Below are positions 49,241-62,200 of a stretch of DNA of 64,000 bases, in pieces (the first letter of the stretch is position 1; every line of letters starts with the position of its first letter). The stretch spans positions 4,816,001-4,880,000 of the forward strand of contig JAMPIT010000481.1 of assembly GCA_026261815.1 (NCBI GenBank), written 5' to 3'. Position numbers and translations under genes: made by a program. The notes beneath the pieces were generated by a model. The model saw nothing but the letters and a program-made list of their open reading frames with translations, was not told where the DNA came from and made no database searches. This DNA is from Monarcha castaneiventris obscurior. Lineage: Eukaryota > Chordata > Aves > Passeriformes > Monarchidae.

Positions 49241-50369
49241 AGTGGTAAATGTCCCCTGCATTGAAAAGGACCTTTTTGCCTGTGGGTAATAACAGAATTT
49301 TCACTTTTTTGGTACAAAGAAAGCAGGGATGGAGAGGCAAGCAGTGAAATTTAGCCCTGTCTGTTGATGTGTGGAAAGAGGAGAGAGGGAAATGACCTCT
49401 CTGGGCAATACTTTGTTGGAAGTTGTAGTTTCCTAACAACCTTCCAGACAAAGGCACAGCAGCCAGCAGTGGATAACTTGGTAGCAAACCACTTTTAAGG
49501 CAGCAAGAAAACCTCACCTGAAATGTGTGTGTAGTTTCTTTGAAAAAGTCAACAGAAAATGTTTTTGTTAGAGAACAGGAGAAGCCAGAAAAGTGCAACC
49601 AGAAAATCTAAATTGAGTCTATGGTCTGGTTCTACTCTTTAGTCAAGCCCAAGCAGCTGGAGCCAAATTCTGTGTTGCATGACAAAGATGTTTAATGAAA
49701 TGATATACAGAGTGACAGGAGACCACCAGGAAAATAATGAAAATAATGGCAGATTATTTTCATTGGCTTCTGCTCTCCCTTGGCTCATCCCTGTTCCCAG
49801 ACTGAGCTGCACTAAGGAATTGGGCAGGATCTGACTCCACTTCTTGGCTGTCCATGGTCAGTGGTCAGCCACAGCCTCTCCACCCAGGAGCTCCCTGGGC
49901 TGGGGGCACCCGGAGTGTTCTGAGATCTCCCCTTCTTTGGGTCGTTCCAGACACACTCACACAGCAACACCGAATTATTCCAAAAATAAATCCACCCCCC
50001 ACTCCACTCAAACATTGAGGAGCGCTTTAATCACATTCTACAGGTGCTGGGCCACAAGGAATTTTTCATGCAGAGAACTTGCTGACCAAAAATGACATTC
50101 AAGGTCATAATTATTCACAGATGAGGGGGGAGATTTGCAAATGTTTTTATGAGGGGAAAAACAACTGAAATGTCCTTGAGTTCTATCAAGTCAAATTTTT
50201 TTCTATTTTTCAAATGAAACTTTTCATCTGCAAGTGACAAAGTACTTGGAAATCCAATGAATTAAAAAAAAAACACTTTTAAAACTGTAATAAAGCTTGG
50301 AAATGAATTGATTATTTTATTTTCTGGGTTGTACATAAATTTAAAAAAAATAAAATCAGTGAATCCCTC
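49241..50369. other. Non-coding sequence, nothing recognised
   Basis: Mixed sequence, with A runs near 50263 and 50342. The string GAGCCAAATTCTGTGTTG near 49658 faintly resembles an old sauropsid repeat but is too short to call. Confidence 0.5.
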
Positions 50370-50850
50370 AGACCTTCCTGGCCTCACTATATGCTACAAG
50401 GAAAGCCTTTTATTCTTTTTCAGGAATAAATTTACTTTACAGAGCAGCACAATGATAGAGTGCAGAGCTCCAAACATAAATGGAATACTCTGGGCAGAGC
50501 TTCCACCACTCGGAGTAAATTCAAGAAAAATATTGACCGCCCCTGTGTGTTTTCTTTGCTCTGCAGTCTGTAATATTTCTAGGAGGATGCACAACAAAGC
50601 ACTTGCCTCCTCCTGCACTGTTGTCAGAAGAATTTGCTGAATGCATCTGAGAGTTGACACGGCCTGTGAATCTCCCTGCCTTGTTTGCAGAGATGCAAAC
50701 TTGCAGTGCCCCAGCGTCTCATGTCCTCTGTTTATTCTCTGCAGTGCCTCTGTCACCCGTGGCATTTTGCATTTGCTGTTTTCTTAGGTATATTTAAAAT
50801 AACATGCCAAATGAGATAAACACGCTGCGCAATGAATGCCCTGCAAGTTT
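50370..50850. other. Candidate conserved non-coding element
   Basis: About 480 bp of unique sequence without simple repeats includes AGAGATGCAAACTTGCAG, an octamer-like site, near 50690. Open frames exist on both strands (110 and 123 codons) but match nothing known. Regulatory function is inferred from texture. Confidence 0.3.
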
Positions 50851-51959
50851 GGGATATTTAATGGTTTTAACCCCACTAACCAGTTTAATGTTTAATTATA
50901 TAAAGCTGTGTGTGGTCCCCAACTGGTTTGAACCTTCAACACCAGTCAAAGCAAGTTAAATGCAGCAAAGCAGAAAATACACTTGTGAACAGGCAATCTG
51001 CTGGCTAAATTGTTTAAGATGTCTTGCAATTTGTTAACCTTGAATGCTTTTATTTGGAGCAACGTTTTCATCCTGGCCTTATCTGGGCCTTCCCAGCTTT
51101 TGCAGCCCTGCAAGTTCAGTTCTGGATCTGAATTGAGAACACATATTAAATACTAAAACGCCTGTTTTCTTTCCCCAAAATTAAACTCTTAAGACAAAAA
51201 AAATAGCTTAAATTCCACCCCCAATTAATTCCACTCACATTCTCCTGCAAATTACAGGCATAAAGATGCTGGCCAGGTTTTGAAATTTGGCCCTTCATTT
51301 CCCAGTCAAATGTGAATATTTGAGAGATAACTTCTTTAATGTTTCTGTTCTTGTCGTGTCCTGTCCTGCCTCTCCAGGCAAGTCAACAGGTTCCATTAGG
51401 AAAAAGATATTGCCTGTAGTGGCCAGCTCTGTTTTCAGACCATGCAGCCTTGGTTTCAGCTCTGCAGCCTCAAGCTCTCTGCCTTCTGAGGGAGGACAAC
51501 AAAAGAGTTGGCTTCATCTGCACACTAGAGAGCAAACTGGTGGCCTTTGGACCACATGAGAAGATGGACACTAAGAGAAAATGGCTCGAAAATAAATGAT
51601 TTGCCTTGTCTTCTTTTCAGAACTCAGATATAAAAAGGCATTGAGGCAGAGCAATGCTGGGAAAAATTAATATTTTCCCAGACTTAACCATTTCCCTTTT
51701 CAAAAAGATTTATAACACACATGAATCTCAGATGTCACATCTTATTGTACATAATTATACTGATGTCTAGACTAAACATTATATATATACCCACACATAC
51801 ATATAATTATATATCCTTATGACTATGTATTACTGTTTTTCTATAATACCTATTTCATGGCGGGGTTTATATCTTAATGATTCATAAAACCTATATTCCA
51901 TGGGAAATGATTTTATCCAACATGCAAGTCAGCACTAGACCTGACACCAAAGTCTTAAT
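50851..51959. other. Non-coding, AT-rich sequence
   Basis: AT-rich unique sequence with an interrupted TA/CA microsatellite at about 51780-51815. No gene or RNA is recognised. Confidence 0.5.
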
Positions 51960-52560
51960 GAGGTCTTAACTCACCTATGGAATAATCAGCAATGGGATAA
52001 ACATCATATCCTGCATTCTCTAATCACTTAATACATCTTTCTTATCTATGTGAAGATACAAATGAAAGGTAAGTACCTAAGTTTATTTGCCTGGTCATCC
52101 CACCCATTAAGATGAAGGAATACATTCTGTAATCACCAGAGAAGTTAATTACAGAAGTTAATACTTCTACCTATTGCAGAAAGTTTCGCAGGCAGGGTAA
52201 GGCATTTTTAGAGTGCATTGTTGGGGAAAGATAAAACAAAACTCAGGCACTGCGACTGCTGTTGCTGGGTTTGTAATGAGGAGGTTTGCTCACCTTGGCA
52301 ACCTCACACATGGGGTTCTTCTCTCCAGATCTCATTAGCGTGAGGAGCACATTACCAGACAAGCTGGATGGATTCTTGACCTACTTAATTTCAATTGTGA
52401 AAACTTGTTCGGTTTTTCTGTCTGATTTTTCCAGGCGTACTTGCAAGTGACCTTACAATGTACTATATATTTCAGGCAAATATTTGTATGCAGGAGCAGT
52501 GAAGTTGAGGTGTAGTCTTGGAGTCTACTGGGAATAGAGACAACATCACACAAAAGATGA
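51960..52560. other. Candidate conserved non-coding block
   Basis: This is unique AT-leaning sequence with TAATCA and TTAATTAC motifs (near 51982, 52021, 52131 and 52147). A GGTAAGTACC string near 52069 would make a strong splice donor, but no convincing upstream open exon with an acceptor is visible. The block is a candidate regulatory element on texture only. Confidence 0.3.
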
Positions 52561-53330
52561 AATAGCAGGGCCTGCAACACTTAGACATCTGTACTTGAAG
52601 TTTTTGTTTGAGACAAAATTTCCATAGTAATGTGCAAATGGAATCCTCACATGTTTTGACAGCACATCCACATTTATCCAGCCCTGCTTCCCCCGACAGA
52701 TTAGCCAGGCCAATAGCTGCACAGTATCCCCTGCCTTCTCCAAGGTGGAAGGCTCCTTTATGGCTTTTTATTTCTGGATTCTTGCTCTTTATACTTAGCA
52801 GAATCCTGGGAAGGCAGCTGAATTCCTACCAGAATAGCCTCGGGATAATTTATGAGTGGATTTCATGGGCCCCTTAGCCTGGGGAAGCCAGCTGTGGTTT
52901 GGGGACCTCCTGGACAATGCCAGGGCTGGCATCTGGGGGACAGAGCACAGGCAGAAAAGGCATGTCTGGGAAGAGGGGAGGGAAGGAGGAAAGGTCTTCT
53001 TTGGTGGAGTATGGAGGATCTCCTCAAGGAAACCCACAGCAAATGCAGTGGATCATGAAGAAATATAATGCAGTGTGACAGGCAGTATATTTAACAAAAA
53101 AACGTGTGAGTGAATGGGGTGTGAGGAGAAGTGACAGACTAACAGGCTCTGGCTGCAGCCGGCCACTTCGGGGCTGAGCAGGGAGCAGCTCTGCCCGTGG
53201 CCACCTCAGGGACCTCCAGCCCCTCTCCTGCAGGGCTCCCCTCCAGCTGGATTTGGGAGAGCTGAGGGCTAATCCACGGCAGCACTGCAGCCGTCGCTCT
53301 GACAGCCTGCTTCACTTGTTAAATAATAAT
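52561..53330. other. Non-coding sequence, GC-rich toward its end
   Basis: Mixed sequence; 53100-53300 is GC-rich. Chance frames only. Confidence 0.5.
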
Positions 53331-53640
53331 CAGCTCTCCAAATCAGCTCAGAAATTATAAAATAAAGTTATAAAAATAGCACACAGACCATATGTTAGTT
53401 TTCATTTCAAAGTTTATCCTTGCTCTAAAGAAGGTTAAATCATATTCATTTCTCTGAAAACAGTCAAGATATAGGAATTTAAAATACCATGAAAGTGTTA
53501 TCTATAGAGTGCACTCTGGAGTACCAAGAAAGAAATCACATATGCATGGGATTACAGAATACATTTCAAGTCAACGGAGAAGCACATCATACAGTAACTA
53601 AGAAACAAACATGTTTTTCTGACTCAGAAAATTGAGTTTA
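53331..53640. other. Candidate conserved non-coding element
   Basis: Unique AT-rich sequence low in simple repeats and stop-rich in all frames. Its abrupt contrast with the GC-rich upstream flank marks it as a separate block. Regulatory role is inferred only. Confidence 0.3.
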
Positions 53641-53802
53641 ATTTAGTCTTCAGAAATCTGGATGTGTCTGGCCTGGTAGCAGTCATGGATGGATATGACA
53701 CATGGAAACCTCTCCGAGTGTCTGGTCCCTGGGGTCCAAACCTGGGCTGGGGGCTGCAGGATGTGTGAGGAGAGGCTCTGCAGCCTCTCACACAATGAGA
53801 GT
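53641..53802. other. Non-coding sequence, nothing recognised
   Basis: A short GC-leaning segment before a GA microsatellite, with chance frames only. Confidence 0.5.
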
Positions 53803-53821
53803 GAGAGAGAGAGAGAGAGAG
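53803..53821. repeat. (GA)n microsatellite
   Basis: About nine GA dinucleotides are followed by a short G run and A run, making a purine tract up to about 53834. Confidence 0.95.
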
Positions 53822-53834
53822 GGGGAAAAAAGGA

Positions 53835-55839
53835 CAAAGTTTTGCACCTCGGAAACTCTCCGAAAGTTGGGAAGCCTGTGAATTCCTGCTCGGTGTGAAG
53901 CAGCTCAGAGCTGCGAGAGCGGACAATGCCTCTCCTCTGGCATGGCAAGGTAGGCACAGAAGGTTGAGATCCACAGAGGAACAATAGGATGTGGATAAGA
54001 ACTTTTCTATGATTTAAAAATTTAAAGCCAACTAAGTACAAAAGACTGGTGTCAAGGCTTCAAACACTCCCTCAACACATAACCAACTGTCACATATTTG
54101 CCACAGAGACATTTGTGATCCCAGCTGGAGTGGGGCCACAGGACAAATTCTTAATCAAACTGGTGACCAAGTCATATGGTGTGGTCAAACTAGATATCCC
54201 TGGGAAGATCAGGGGCCCAAACAATGACACCATTTCCCTTCTGACCACCACAACCTCACTAAAAGAAACTAAAAACGTCACCTTCTTTTCCCCCTTATTT
54301 ATCTGTGAATATTTTGTGTGTAGAAGGTATCAGTGCCACCATACCAAAACACACTTGGGTCAAATGCACCCCAAGGAGACCCTGACCTGTTCTGTGTGCT
54401 CAAGGTCGTTTTATTTTCTCTGTACTCTAGGAGATACTTAGAGATCCAATCAGAAGCAGTTCAGACAAAATGTAGAAAGAATGGGAGATGATACACTGGT
54501 GTCATCTGATTTTCTTGGGGCAAGACAGAGTTTCCTGAATTCATCCCCCTTCAGCTGGCCACTGTCAGACTCTTTTGAAGGGTTCAAGCACAGAGCTCCT
54601 TGTCCATGCAGTTCCCATGCTTGCCACATATTTTACCATCATGTTTCTTGCACGTGCAGCCAGCCCTGACAGATACAGACTCCAGACCTCCAATGGCTGC
54701 ATATATTGTGCGTATTTTGGAAGGTATGGCAGGAATCTGAAGGCACTGCAGCATCTGTTAGTTGCATATGCAAAAAGGAAACTTAAGAATTACCATATGG
54801 GGGTTTGAAGGACTTGAGCTCAACTTTTGTCCTTCAGTGCCTGAGTGAAGCTCTCCATAACACCTTAAGCTTACCTAAGTCAGAAGGGTTTTAAATTGTT
54901 TTCCTTTTTGGTTTAAAAAAGAAAGACATATTCATATGATGGTGCAAACAGAAAAATGATGTTTGTTTTATCACACATCTGAGTCCCTGTATTGTAACTG
55001 TATGGGATGTTTCAGGTTAGTTAGGTAGGAAAACTCTGCTGTAAACCCAAATCTTTAGGTTGTATTCTGGGCAGATTTAGGTCACCAAGGATTCCTGCCT
55101 ACATTTCTGAGTAGTAGAAGTGAATTAGTGGATAAAAACCCAGTAATCCTTGAATCCTTTATTTCTGAGCACTCAACAGAAGATTATTGAACATGATCTG
55201 TCAATCCCAAATTCCTGGATAACCAGTGACTTCTCCTTTTGAACACCTGCAGCTGAGAACTGAAAAATGGGATGTGTGGATAGGATATGTGTTTGTAAAA
55301 TATTTACATGATGGTTGCCTTCAAATCATAAGTGTATGGAATATAAATGCCAAAGCAGCCTAGCAAGGAATTCGACAACAGAGCAACAGGAGCTGCTAAG
55401 AACAAATATTTGGCCAACGATTATGGGACAAATGTGCAAATACATGGAATTTGCAGTTGCCTATGCAAAACATGCACATGCCAAGTGTGCCCGGGGAAGA
55501 TGGATAACTGTCCCCAGGTATTCCTGCTCGGCCCTTTGCCCGTGGAATCCCCCTGCTCTCAGTGTGCACAACTGAGGCAGCTGCACATAAATCAGCTGTG
55601 GAACTGGGACAGGGCTGTGTGTGAAATCAGGACCATTTTTCAGTGGAGCCAATTCTCCTTTTATCGCTGGTCTCAGGATAGTTAGTATTTGTCTTTAAAG
55701 CTTGTTTCCTCCAGTCCTGTAGCTTTGTGAGCCTCTCATATTTCATTTAAAACGAAAACAACCAAAAGAAAACATGCAGCTTTTATGGTCACAAGGAAAA
55801 GCCTGAAATCAAGAACATACCAGCTCTAAAAGTAGAAAG
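53835..55839. other. Non-coding sequence with two protein-like open frames
   Basis: Plus-strand frames at 54049-54441 (130 codons, opening on GTG) and 55347-55685 (112 codons, with a cysteine-rich stretch) are longer than expected for this base composition. Neither matches a family I recognise and neither has clear promoter or splice context. They are described as findings, not called as genes. The remaining sequence is AT-leaning and unique. Confidence 0.4.
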
Positions 55840-56010
55840 CAAACTGTAAGAATCCGATATGTGTTATTAAAAAAAATATTAAGTCCCTAAGCCACTCGTG
55901 ATTTTTAAGACTGTACTTAAGATTTCTCAGCATATGGCACTGGGAAAGCTGCTATTTTCAAATGCATAATGTTTTATGAACATGTAAGCAGACAAAGCAC
56001 TGTAGATACA
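55840..56010. other. Candidate conserved non-coding element
   Basis: A short unique AT-rich block with TAAGTCCCTAAGCCACTCGT and CATAATG strings and no open frame. Texture-based candidate only. Confidence 0.25.
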
Positions 56011-57260
56011 TCAAAACACAGGCGAGGAAGGGACCTTCTGCTACAGTAAATTTCTTTCTCCTTTCATCACGTGTCCAGCCCCGTAGTAGACTTTGGACAC
56101 ACAGTTGTACCTCCTTCTCCTCTCAGCTGTGTGTCCTCCTCCTCTCTGCTTTCCCTGCCTCCCTGTACATGCACTCCACAATCCAGACACCTCTGAGCAC
56201 TCCGGAGCAAACTTCAGCCCCTCAACCACCACACTGGGAAATCCCAGAGCAATCTCGGCCCCTCAGGCCCCTGGAAGCCCAGAAACACCAGGAAAAACAC
56301 ACCAAGGTGATCATGCACTCATGCAGATTTTTCTGTAATGCACAGAAAACGAATGGCTATTTTCTGGAAAGAAGTGTCATAACTAATATAAATATATTAA
56401 CAGTGAAAGCTCTTCCCTACCTCCCTGTCTCATTTTGGTTTTCTTTTTGTTTAAGTGTGGGGTGAGTCAGTGTTGATCAGGTTACCTGGTAAGCCGGTCG
56501 CAAACTTCCCACGAACTAATACATAGAAAAGTTTAAATTAAAATGGAGGTAAAAACACAAAAGCCTCTTGAGACTGGGCCAATTAAAGTCCAGGGGATTT
56601 TTGTGCTAGAATGTCATTTCCTTCTCTTATCATAAATAAGGTGTTAAAGCACTGCTAAACACATCACTTAATGCAGGCAGGGACAAGGCACTGAGAGCAA
56701 CCCCCTCGTTTTTCTTTATTTTTTAATGCTGTTGTGCCAGTGTTCCTGAAGGCTCCAGGGCCAGCCACGACAGCGACTGAGGTTCCCTAAGTGATGGCAC
56801 AAACAGCTGCTGATTCCATAAGAACCAGGAGGAGAACTCAGGGCCCAGTTTGCTACCAGCTGGCACTGAGCCCATCAGTGCAGTGTCAGATTCAGGAGGC
56901 AAAGAAAGGATGCTGAGCTGGCCCCACAAAGACATGCTGACGCAATTCAGCCCCAGCTCTGCAGTCAGCCACGGTGCTGCTCCTCCAGACAAATCTAGTG
57001 CAGCCTATTTTAGCTGTTTCTTCTCATTAAATGCCCAAATCGAAAAAAGCCAGTGGAAATAGCACACTGGCAAACTTCAGGGAAACAGGCTGACCACAGG
57101 AACATCACTTGTGGATACACAGAGAACAATTTGTTACTACCAGGCAAAGGTGAACCCAGGTTAATTTTACATATTTATGTGCACCAAGAAGAAGGCAGTT
57201 TGAAAAAGGGAATTAAATGTTCTGAAATGTTGATAGGGAAAAGTCCAATCTCCAGGTTTC
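56011..57260. other. Non-coding sequence, nothing recognised
   Basis: Mixed sequence with chance frames on both strands; no repeat or RNA gene recognised. Confidence 0.5.
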
Positions 57261-57610
57261 ATTACAATTGTTTGGTATTCATATAAATGCTCAGACTCTG
57301 TGTCATTCCTTATCAAATGACTCTCTCATTGTAAATCATCTAAATTGTTACAAATTCAAGTTAAGAATCAAAAGTGTTCCTTAAAAATCCACTCCTTTGA
57401 TGTAATGCGAATTACTACTCAGAGCAAAAAAAAAAAAAGAGAAGCAGACCGAGATCTGTTTGCTGCCTAATTCAGTGCCAGTAATCGTTGAGCTCTAATC
57501 CCTGGAAATAGAATACAAAAGTACGTCCACACACATATGCAGTGTATCTATAGATGAATTTGAGACTTCTCTTGCATCCAATCTGGTGATTCAGTACATC
57601 CTGCTAATAA
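57261..57610. other. Candidate conserved non-coding element with poly-A
   Basis: Unique AT-rich sequence with GTAAATCATCTAAATTG and GCGAATTACTAC strings is interrupted by an A tract at about 57426-57438. There are no significant open frames. Enhancer-like texture only. Confidence 0.3.
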
Positions 57611-57793
57611 ACACAGCTCCATGACCATGACTCATCTCAGCTGGATCCTGTGTGTGTCAGGCAGTGAGAGAAGGAGGGAGGTGAAGGGGCTCTATGATGG
57701 GAATGTGCTGCTGGGACAGGGCATGGAGCAGGAATATCATCAGCTCCAGGGCCAGGAAAACGGCTTTGTCCTGTGCTAGTGGCTCCTGCATTA
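57611..57793. other. Non-coding sequence, nothing recognised
   Basis: GC-leaning sequence before the AC/TG microsatellite, with chance frames only. Confidence 0.5.
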
Positions 57794-57833
57794 AACACAC
57801 ACACACACACACAAACACCTCTGTGTGTGTGTG
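57794..57833. repeat. Inverted (AC)n / (TG)n microsatellite pair
   Basis: An (AC)9 tract at 57795-57812 is followed, after about nine bases, by a (TG)6 tract at 57822-57833. The two tracts are complementary, so a single strand could fold into a stem of about 12 bp with a short loop. Alternating purine-pyrimidine tracts can also form Z-DNA. No function is implied. Confidence 0.9.
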
Positions 57834-58660
57834 CATCCCTCTGACAAGGCCGGTGTTCACTGCACAGGAGTCCCCTCACACAGCCCCACGAGTTCTGCCT
57901 CCAGGGAAGGGCTGGAGCAGCAATGGGTGTCCAACCTTTGCTCGTTCTCATCACAACAAGACACATCCAACCCAAAGCAGAGGTGCAGAGTGGCTGTTTC
58001 TGGCAGAGTCCTCGTACCAGGACAGCCCTGCAGGCCTCCTTCCTCGGCCCTGCACTCTGCTCCAGCCACTGCCAAGTGGATTCTGAAGTGCACACCAAAA
58101 TCTTTACATGACCCAAAGTCCCAAGCCACACATCAGGTAATTCAGATTGAGAGAATGATTTCTAGAAGGCTTCCAGGCAGAAAAATACAACAAATTGTCA
58201 TTGCATTTAAAAAAATCTTTGTATTTAAGAGAATCTTGTGCAATCAAGGAGAGTGGCACCAGAACCTTCCCTGACCACAGCTGTTTCACCAAAGCATGAC
58301 AGAACATGGCAGTGGTTATTTCTGTGCCTTTTCAATGCCAAGCCACTGTGAAAGCTGAAGCTTTTAGTTTCCACTTTGGAGCAATGTTAATGCCCAAAAG
58401 TGCAAGCATCAAGTTAGACTGAAATTTCTATCCCTAAAACACGTTAAAAATGGATAAGGGCCAAATACCCTGGTTGGGGAAATCTGTTAAATCTTGTGTT
58501 TGAGTTTTCAGCGCATTTACTGCTGCTTGGTTATCTGAAACACTTTAAATCTCATGACTGGTAATGGCTTTACCATAAAACTTGCAGTCCTAAACCCAGC
58601 CCAGTCCAGGGCATTTTAACATCTACCACTGCCATGGCAGAGCCCATCTTTTCAGGAAAG
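57834..58660. other. Non-coding sequence, nothing recognised
   Basis: The first 250 bp are GC-rich with chance frames in all phases; the rest is AT-leaning and unique. Confidence 0.5.
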
Positions 58661-59230
58661 ACACAATTAGAAAATCCTGGCATTCTCTCATTCAGTTAAC
58701 ATTTGCTCTAAATGTACTTTAACAATAAGGCCCATTTTCCTCTAGAACAAGACCCAGGCTTGAGGAATGTTCCTCCTCCTACCCTGACCACGAAAGCATC
58801 TGAAAGCTCACAAGTAAATTGCTGGACATGAGACCCCTGATTGCTGTGCCTACACGACTCATGATTGATGGCTCTAATGAAATTACTAAGTTTTCCTTTC
58901 TATTTCTGGCATTAGTCAAGGCTTCATGTCCAAAGATTATTCCACCAGACATGTTCTGCGGATGTGATGGGATTAGCCAAATTTCAAAGCTTATTTTTGA
59001 CCTCCAGCAGAAAATTGAGCACATACGCTATTGAAGCCAACTGGGACTATAGAACATCAAGTTGATTCATCAAATTAGCTCAAACTGCATGACTGGCTAT
59101 GGAAGTTGTCAGCTATAAACCTGTCAAAAAGCCATCAGCTTTAATGTTAAATAGAGACACAAAGTAATGTTGTTCAGAATTTGACATTTGTTGGACTTAC
59201 GCCTGCTAAAGGATGCTATCTGCTTTGTTT
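58661..59230. other. Candidate conserved non-coding block
   Basis: About 570 bp of unique sequence without simple repeats has homeodomain-like TGATTGATGG near 58862, CAAATTAGCTC near 59073 and CAGCTTTAATG near 59134. Open frames are short. It is one of the stronger texture-based candidates for a developmental enhancer in the window. Conservation was not tested. Confidence 0.4.
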
Positions 59231-62200
59231 CCTCCCAGAAAAATGTGTAGTCTGAAATACAGCCTTGAGAGATTGCTGGAGACAAAAGGTAGAAACCCTG
59301 GTTGATAGAAATCCCAGCTTTAACAAAGCAGATATGTCTGTTCTGCCTCTATCCAGTAATGTCAGCTAACACCAAAATATCTGCAGTACGCAAAGGCTCC
59401 AAAATCTTTCCAGCAGTTACAATATACAAAATTTTCCATATTTTACTCTGTTTTGTGCTGTTTGTTTGGTATTTTTTAATAAATACCAAACGCATAGTTT
59501 TGTTTTATTTTCCAAACAAAAGATCAATGAGTTTGGTATAGAATGTGTTGGAATAGTTCTGAGTGAATTCAAAATGCCTGCAGATAGCACACCCACGATG
59601 AGAGACTGGAGCTCTGACTGCACCACCAGGCTGTTCCCTGATTATCACACACCAGAGCATGGGGTAACCACATGGAAGCACAGCTCACACAAAAACGGGG
59701 AGGTCAAAACAATGTGAAAGGTCTTGCAACCCCATCCCTCCTTAAAATCCAAAGCATGCTGAGCTCACGTGCTCCCACCCCGCTCTCAGTCTGTTCCCCC
59801 GTGCCTGGGAGGATTACAGAGGCAGGCTGGGACGTCACAGCTCTAACTCCACGTTTGTTCAGCTGGCAGCAGCAAAGCCCAGACTCTGAACATGGAAAGG
59901 TTTGTTGCTTTCCAGCTTCTTGTTGTTTTTTCTTGAAATGATGCTTGTAGTCCTCTTACAATTTATGGATGACTGGTTGGACAGCACAATACAGTCTCTA
60001 ATGCATTAATGTATATTTTTATGAGCCCTCAGCCCACTGAATATTGACTGAAAGACTGGAAATGAGGACCTCCTGCACACTCATTGTGATCTCAAATGTC
60101 ATCCAGAGTGGGAGCTCTACAGGGTTTAACCTAAAGATTATGAAGTCTTTAGCACAAAGATTTTTTTCTTTGCTCTCTCCAAAAAGCCTTACTGTACTTT
60201 GGGTGGAATAAAATAGGAATGAAAAAAGGGTGGTAAGGGACTTATCAGAGGGGAACTGCAGAGAAAAAGTGTCAGGCCAAAAGCTCAGTGTAAAGGAAGG
60301 AACAGGAGGAAATGCAGTTTCAGATGACCAGATACCAAGGGCTTCTGCTGTTATCTTGTGAGCTTTTTGCATGAGGGACAAGCAGTGGCTGTACTATCCC
60401 AGAAGACATCAGAAAACAGTTTCTGCTTTGCAGAACCATGTCCTATTTTACCTCCACTGCAGACCTTATTATAAATTACATTAGGGTGTGTTTTTTTTCA
60501 CTTCAGAACCCAGAGAAATGTATCAATTATTAGAGGAGGTCCTGGACCCTGGTCAGGTCGAAGGCCTGGTGTCTCTGGGGTTTCCAACCCAAAATGAACC
60601 ATTGTGCAGCAATAGCAGTGCTTCCTACACATGTGCAAGGTGATGTTTGCCCCAAAATCTTCCAGCAGGCCAGGGCAGCCCCAGGGCTGGCACTGGGAAT
60701 CAGCATCTCCTGCAGGGGGTGGGATCCCAGGAGCCGTGATCCCAAACCCTTCCCCCAGGTATTGCAGAGAGCCTCAAATCCCCAGACTCTCACTCAGACA
60801 CACTTTTGAAACCAGAACTGGGAAGCCAGAGGGTGACTTTCCCCACTTCTGCAGCTTCAATATATCTTTAAACTAAATCTGCTTTCTTGCATGCCAATTT
60901 TTAGCCTGGAGCCAGGTATTAGAGCTGAGTGATAAATCCCTGAAAGGGTGATCACAATAGAAACTCTGACAGACACTTAACACTACTGGTACCAACTCAG
61001 GGAGCTCGGGATGTATTTTTCCCCTGATTAGGTGTTGGCTGCACATTTGTACAGAGTCCATAAGCACAAGATGTATGTAGGACGCACTGCAAAACTGCAA
61101 ATCCGTGACTTATTTGTGACCTTTGGGGAAGCGACTCTTTGTACTTTTTTTTAAAGGTATCATAACCACTAAATACAGCTTTCACAATTGCATATTGTTT
61201 TTAAATTGAGGAAAAACTGGCATCTGAACAGTGATGACTTGATAACCAGAACATTCCCCCTCCCAAACCTTAGGCTAAGCTGTAATACAGCAAGTGGGAC
61301 TTGAACTATGATGGGTTTCAGTATTAGCGTTCATAAGATTTGTCACTGTCACATCTTTCTACCACTCAGAGCATCTCATTTTCTAAATATAATGTATCAC
61401 TGTTTAGTGGCTAAAAATGCAAATTACAAAAAATCTAATCATGTTCAAGAAACTGAAAAAAAACCTCTATGATCCCTGAACCCCTCAGAGCACACATGAC
61501 TTGATGTAGGGCTTTCCCAACTAAGCATAACAACAGCACACATCAAACCTGTGGGACAGCAGCATCAATCGCCAGAGCACACGTTCCCTGCTCTGCACAA
61601 ATCCCACAGATTTCCAAAAGCATCTTTGACTTGGTTTCGAGTGATAAAACGTGAACTTATCCCAAGGAGTAAGAAAAATACCTTCTTAGATCTGATTTCT
61701 GATGCTCGAGGTTTAGCTTCTATTTTTCTTGTCTCTTTTTTTCCCCCCCACTAATAAGACTTCTGGTATCAAAGGAACAAAAGAAAATATTCAGAGTTTA
61801 AAACCCTCTTGTTAAACTTCAAGCTGTAATATCCTGTAAAAGCATCGTGTAGGAACCCTTAAATCTATAAAAGGCAGTATCTTTGCTAAGGGCATTCTTG
61901 GAGTGCCTCCCCTCTTTAAATCTAAGCTACAGAGAGTTCATTTGTTTAGCACCCAGCTGAGTAAATCTAATGGTTACTTGATACCAAAACAAGTTTTCCA
62001 TGTCCTCTGATCTGCTCCACACATGTTCCCATCCCTTCCTTTGCTTGGTGCTGGTGCTCACCTGATGAAATGTTAAACCAGACCAGGGGGTTAAAGTGAA
62101 TATCCCTTTTGTACTAACCCCACACTGTGCTGGGAGCTCTGCCCGTGGGTGCTGTGGCCAAGAAGAAGAGCAGAGGCCACATGCCCGGGGTGGCAGGCAC

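Noticed and set aside
52060..52080. GGTAAGTACC as a splice donor of a real exon
   Set aside because: No upstream open exon with an acceptor and polypyrimidine tract could be paired with it.
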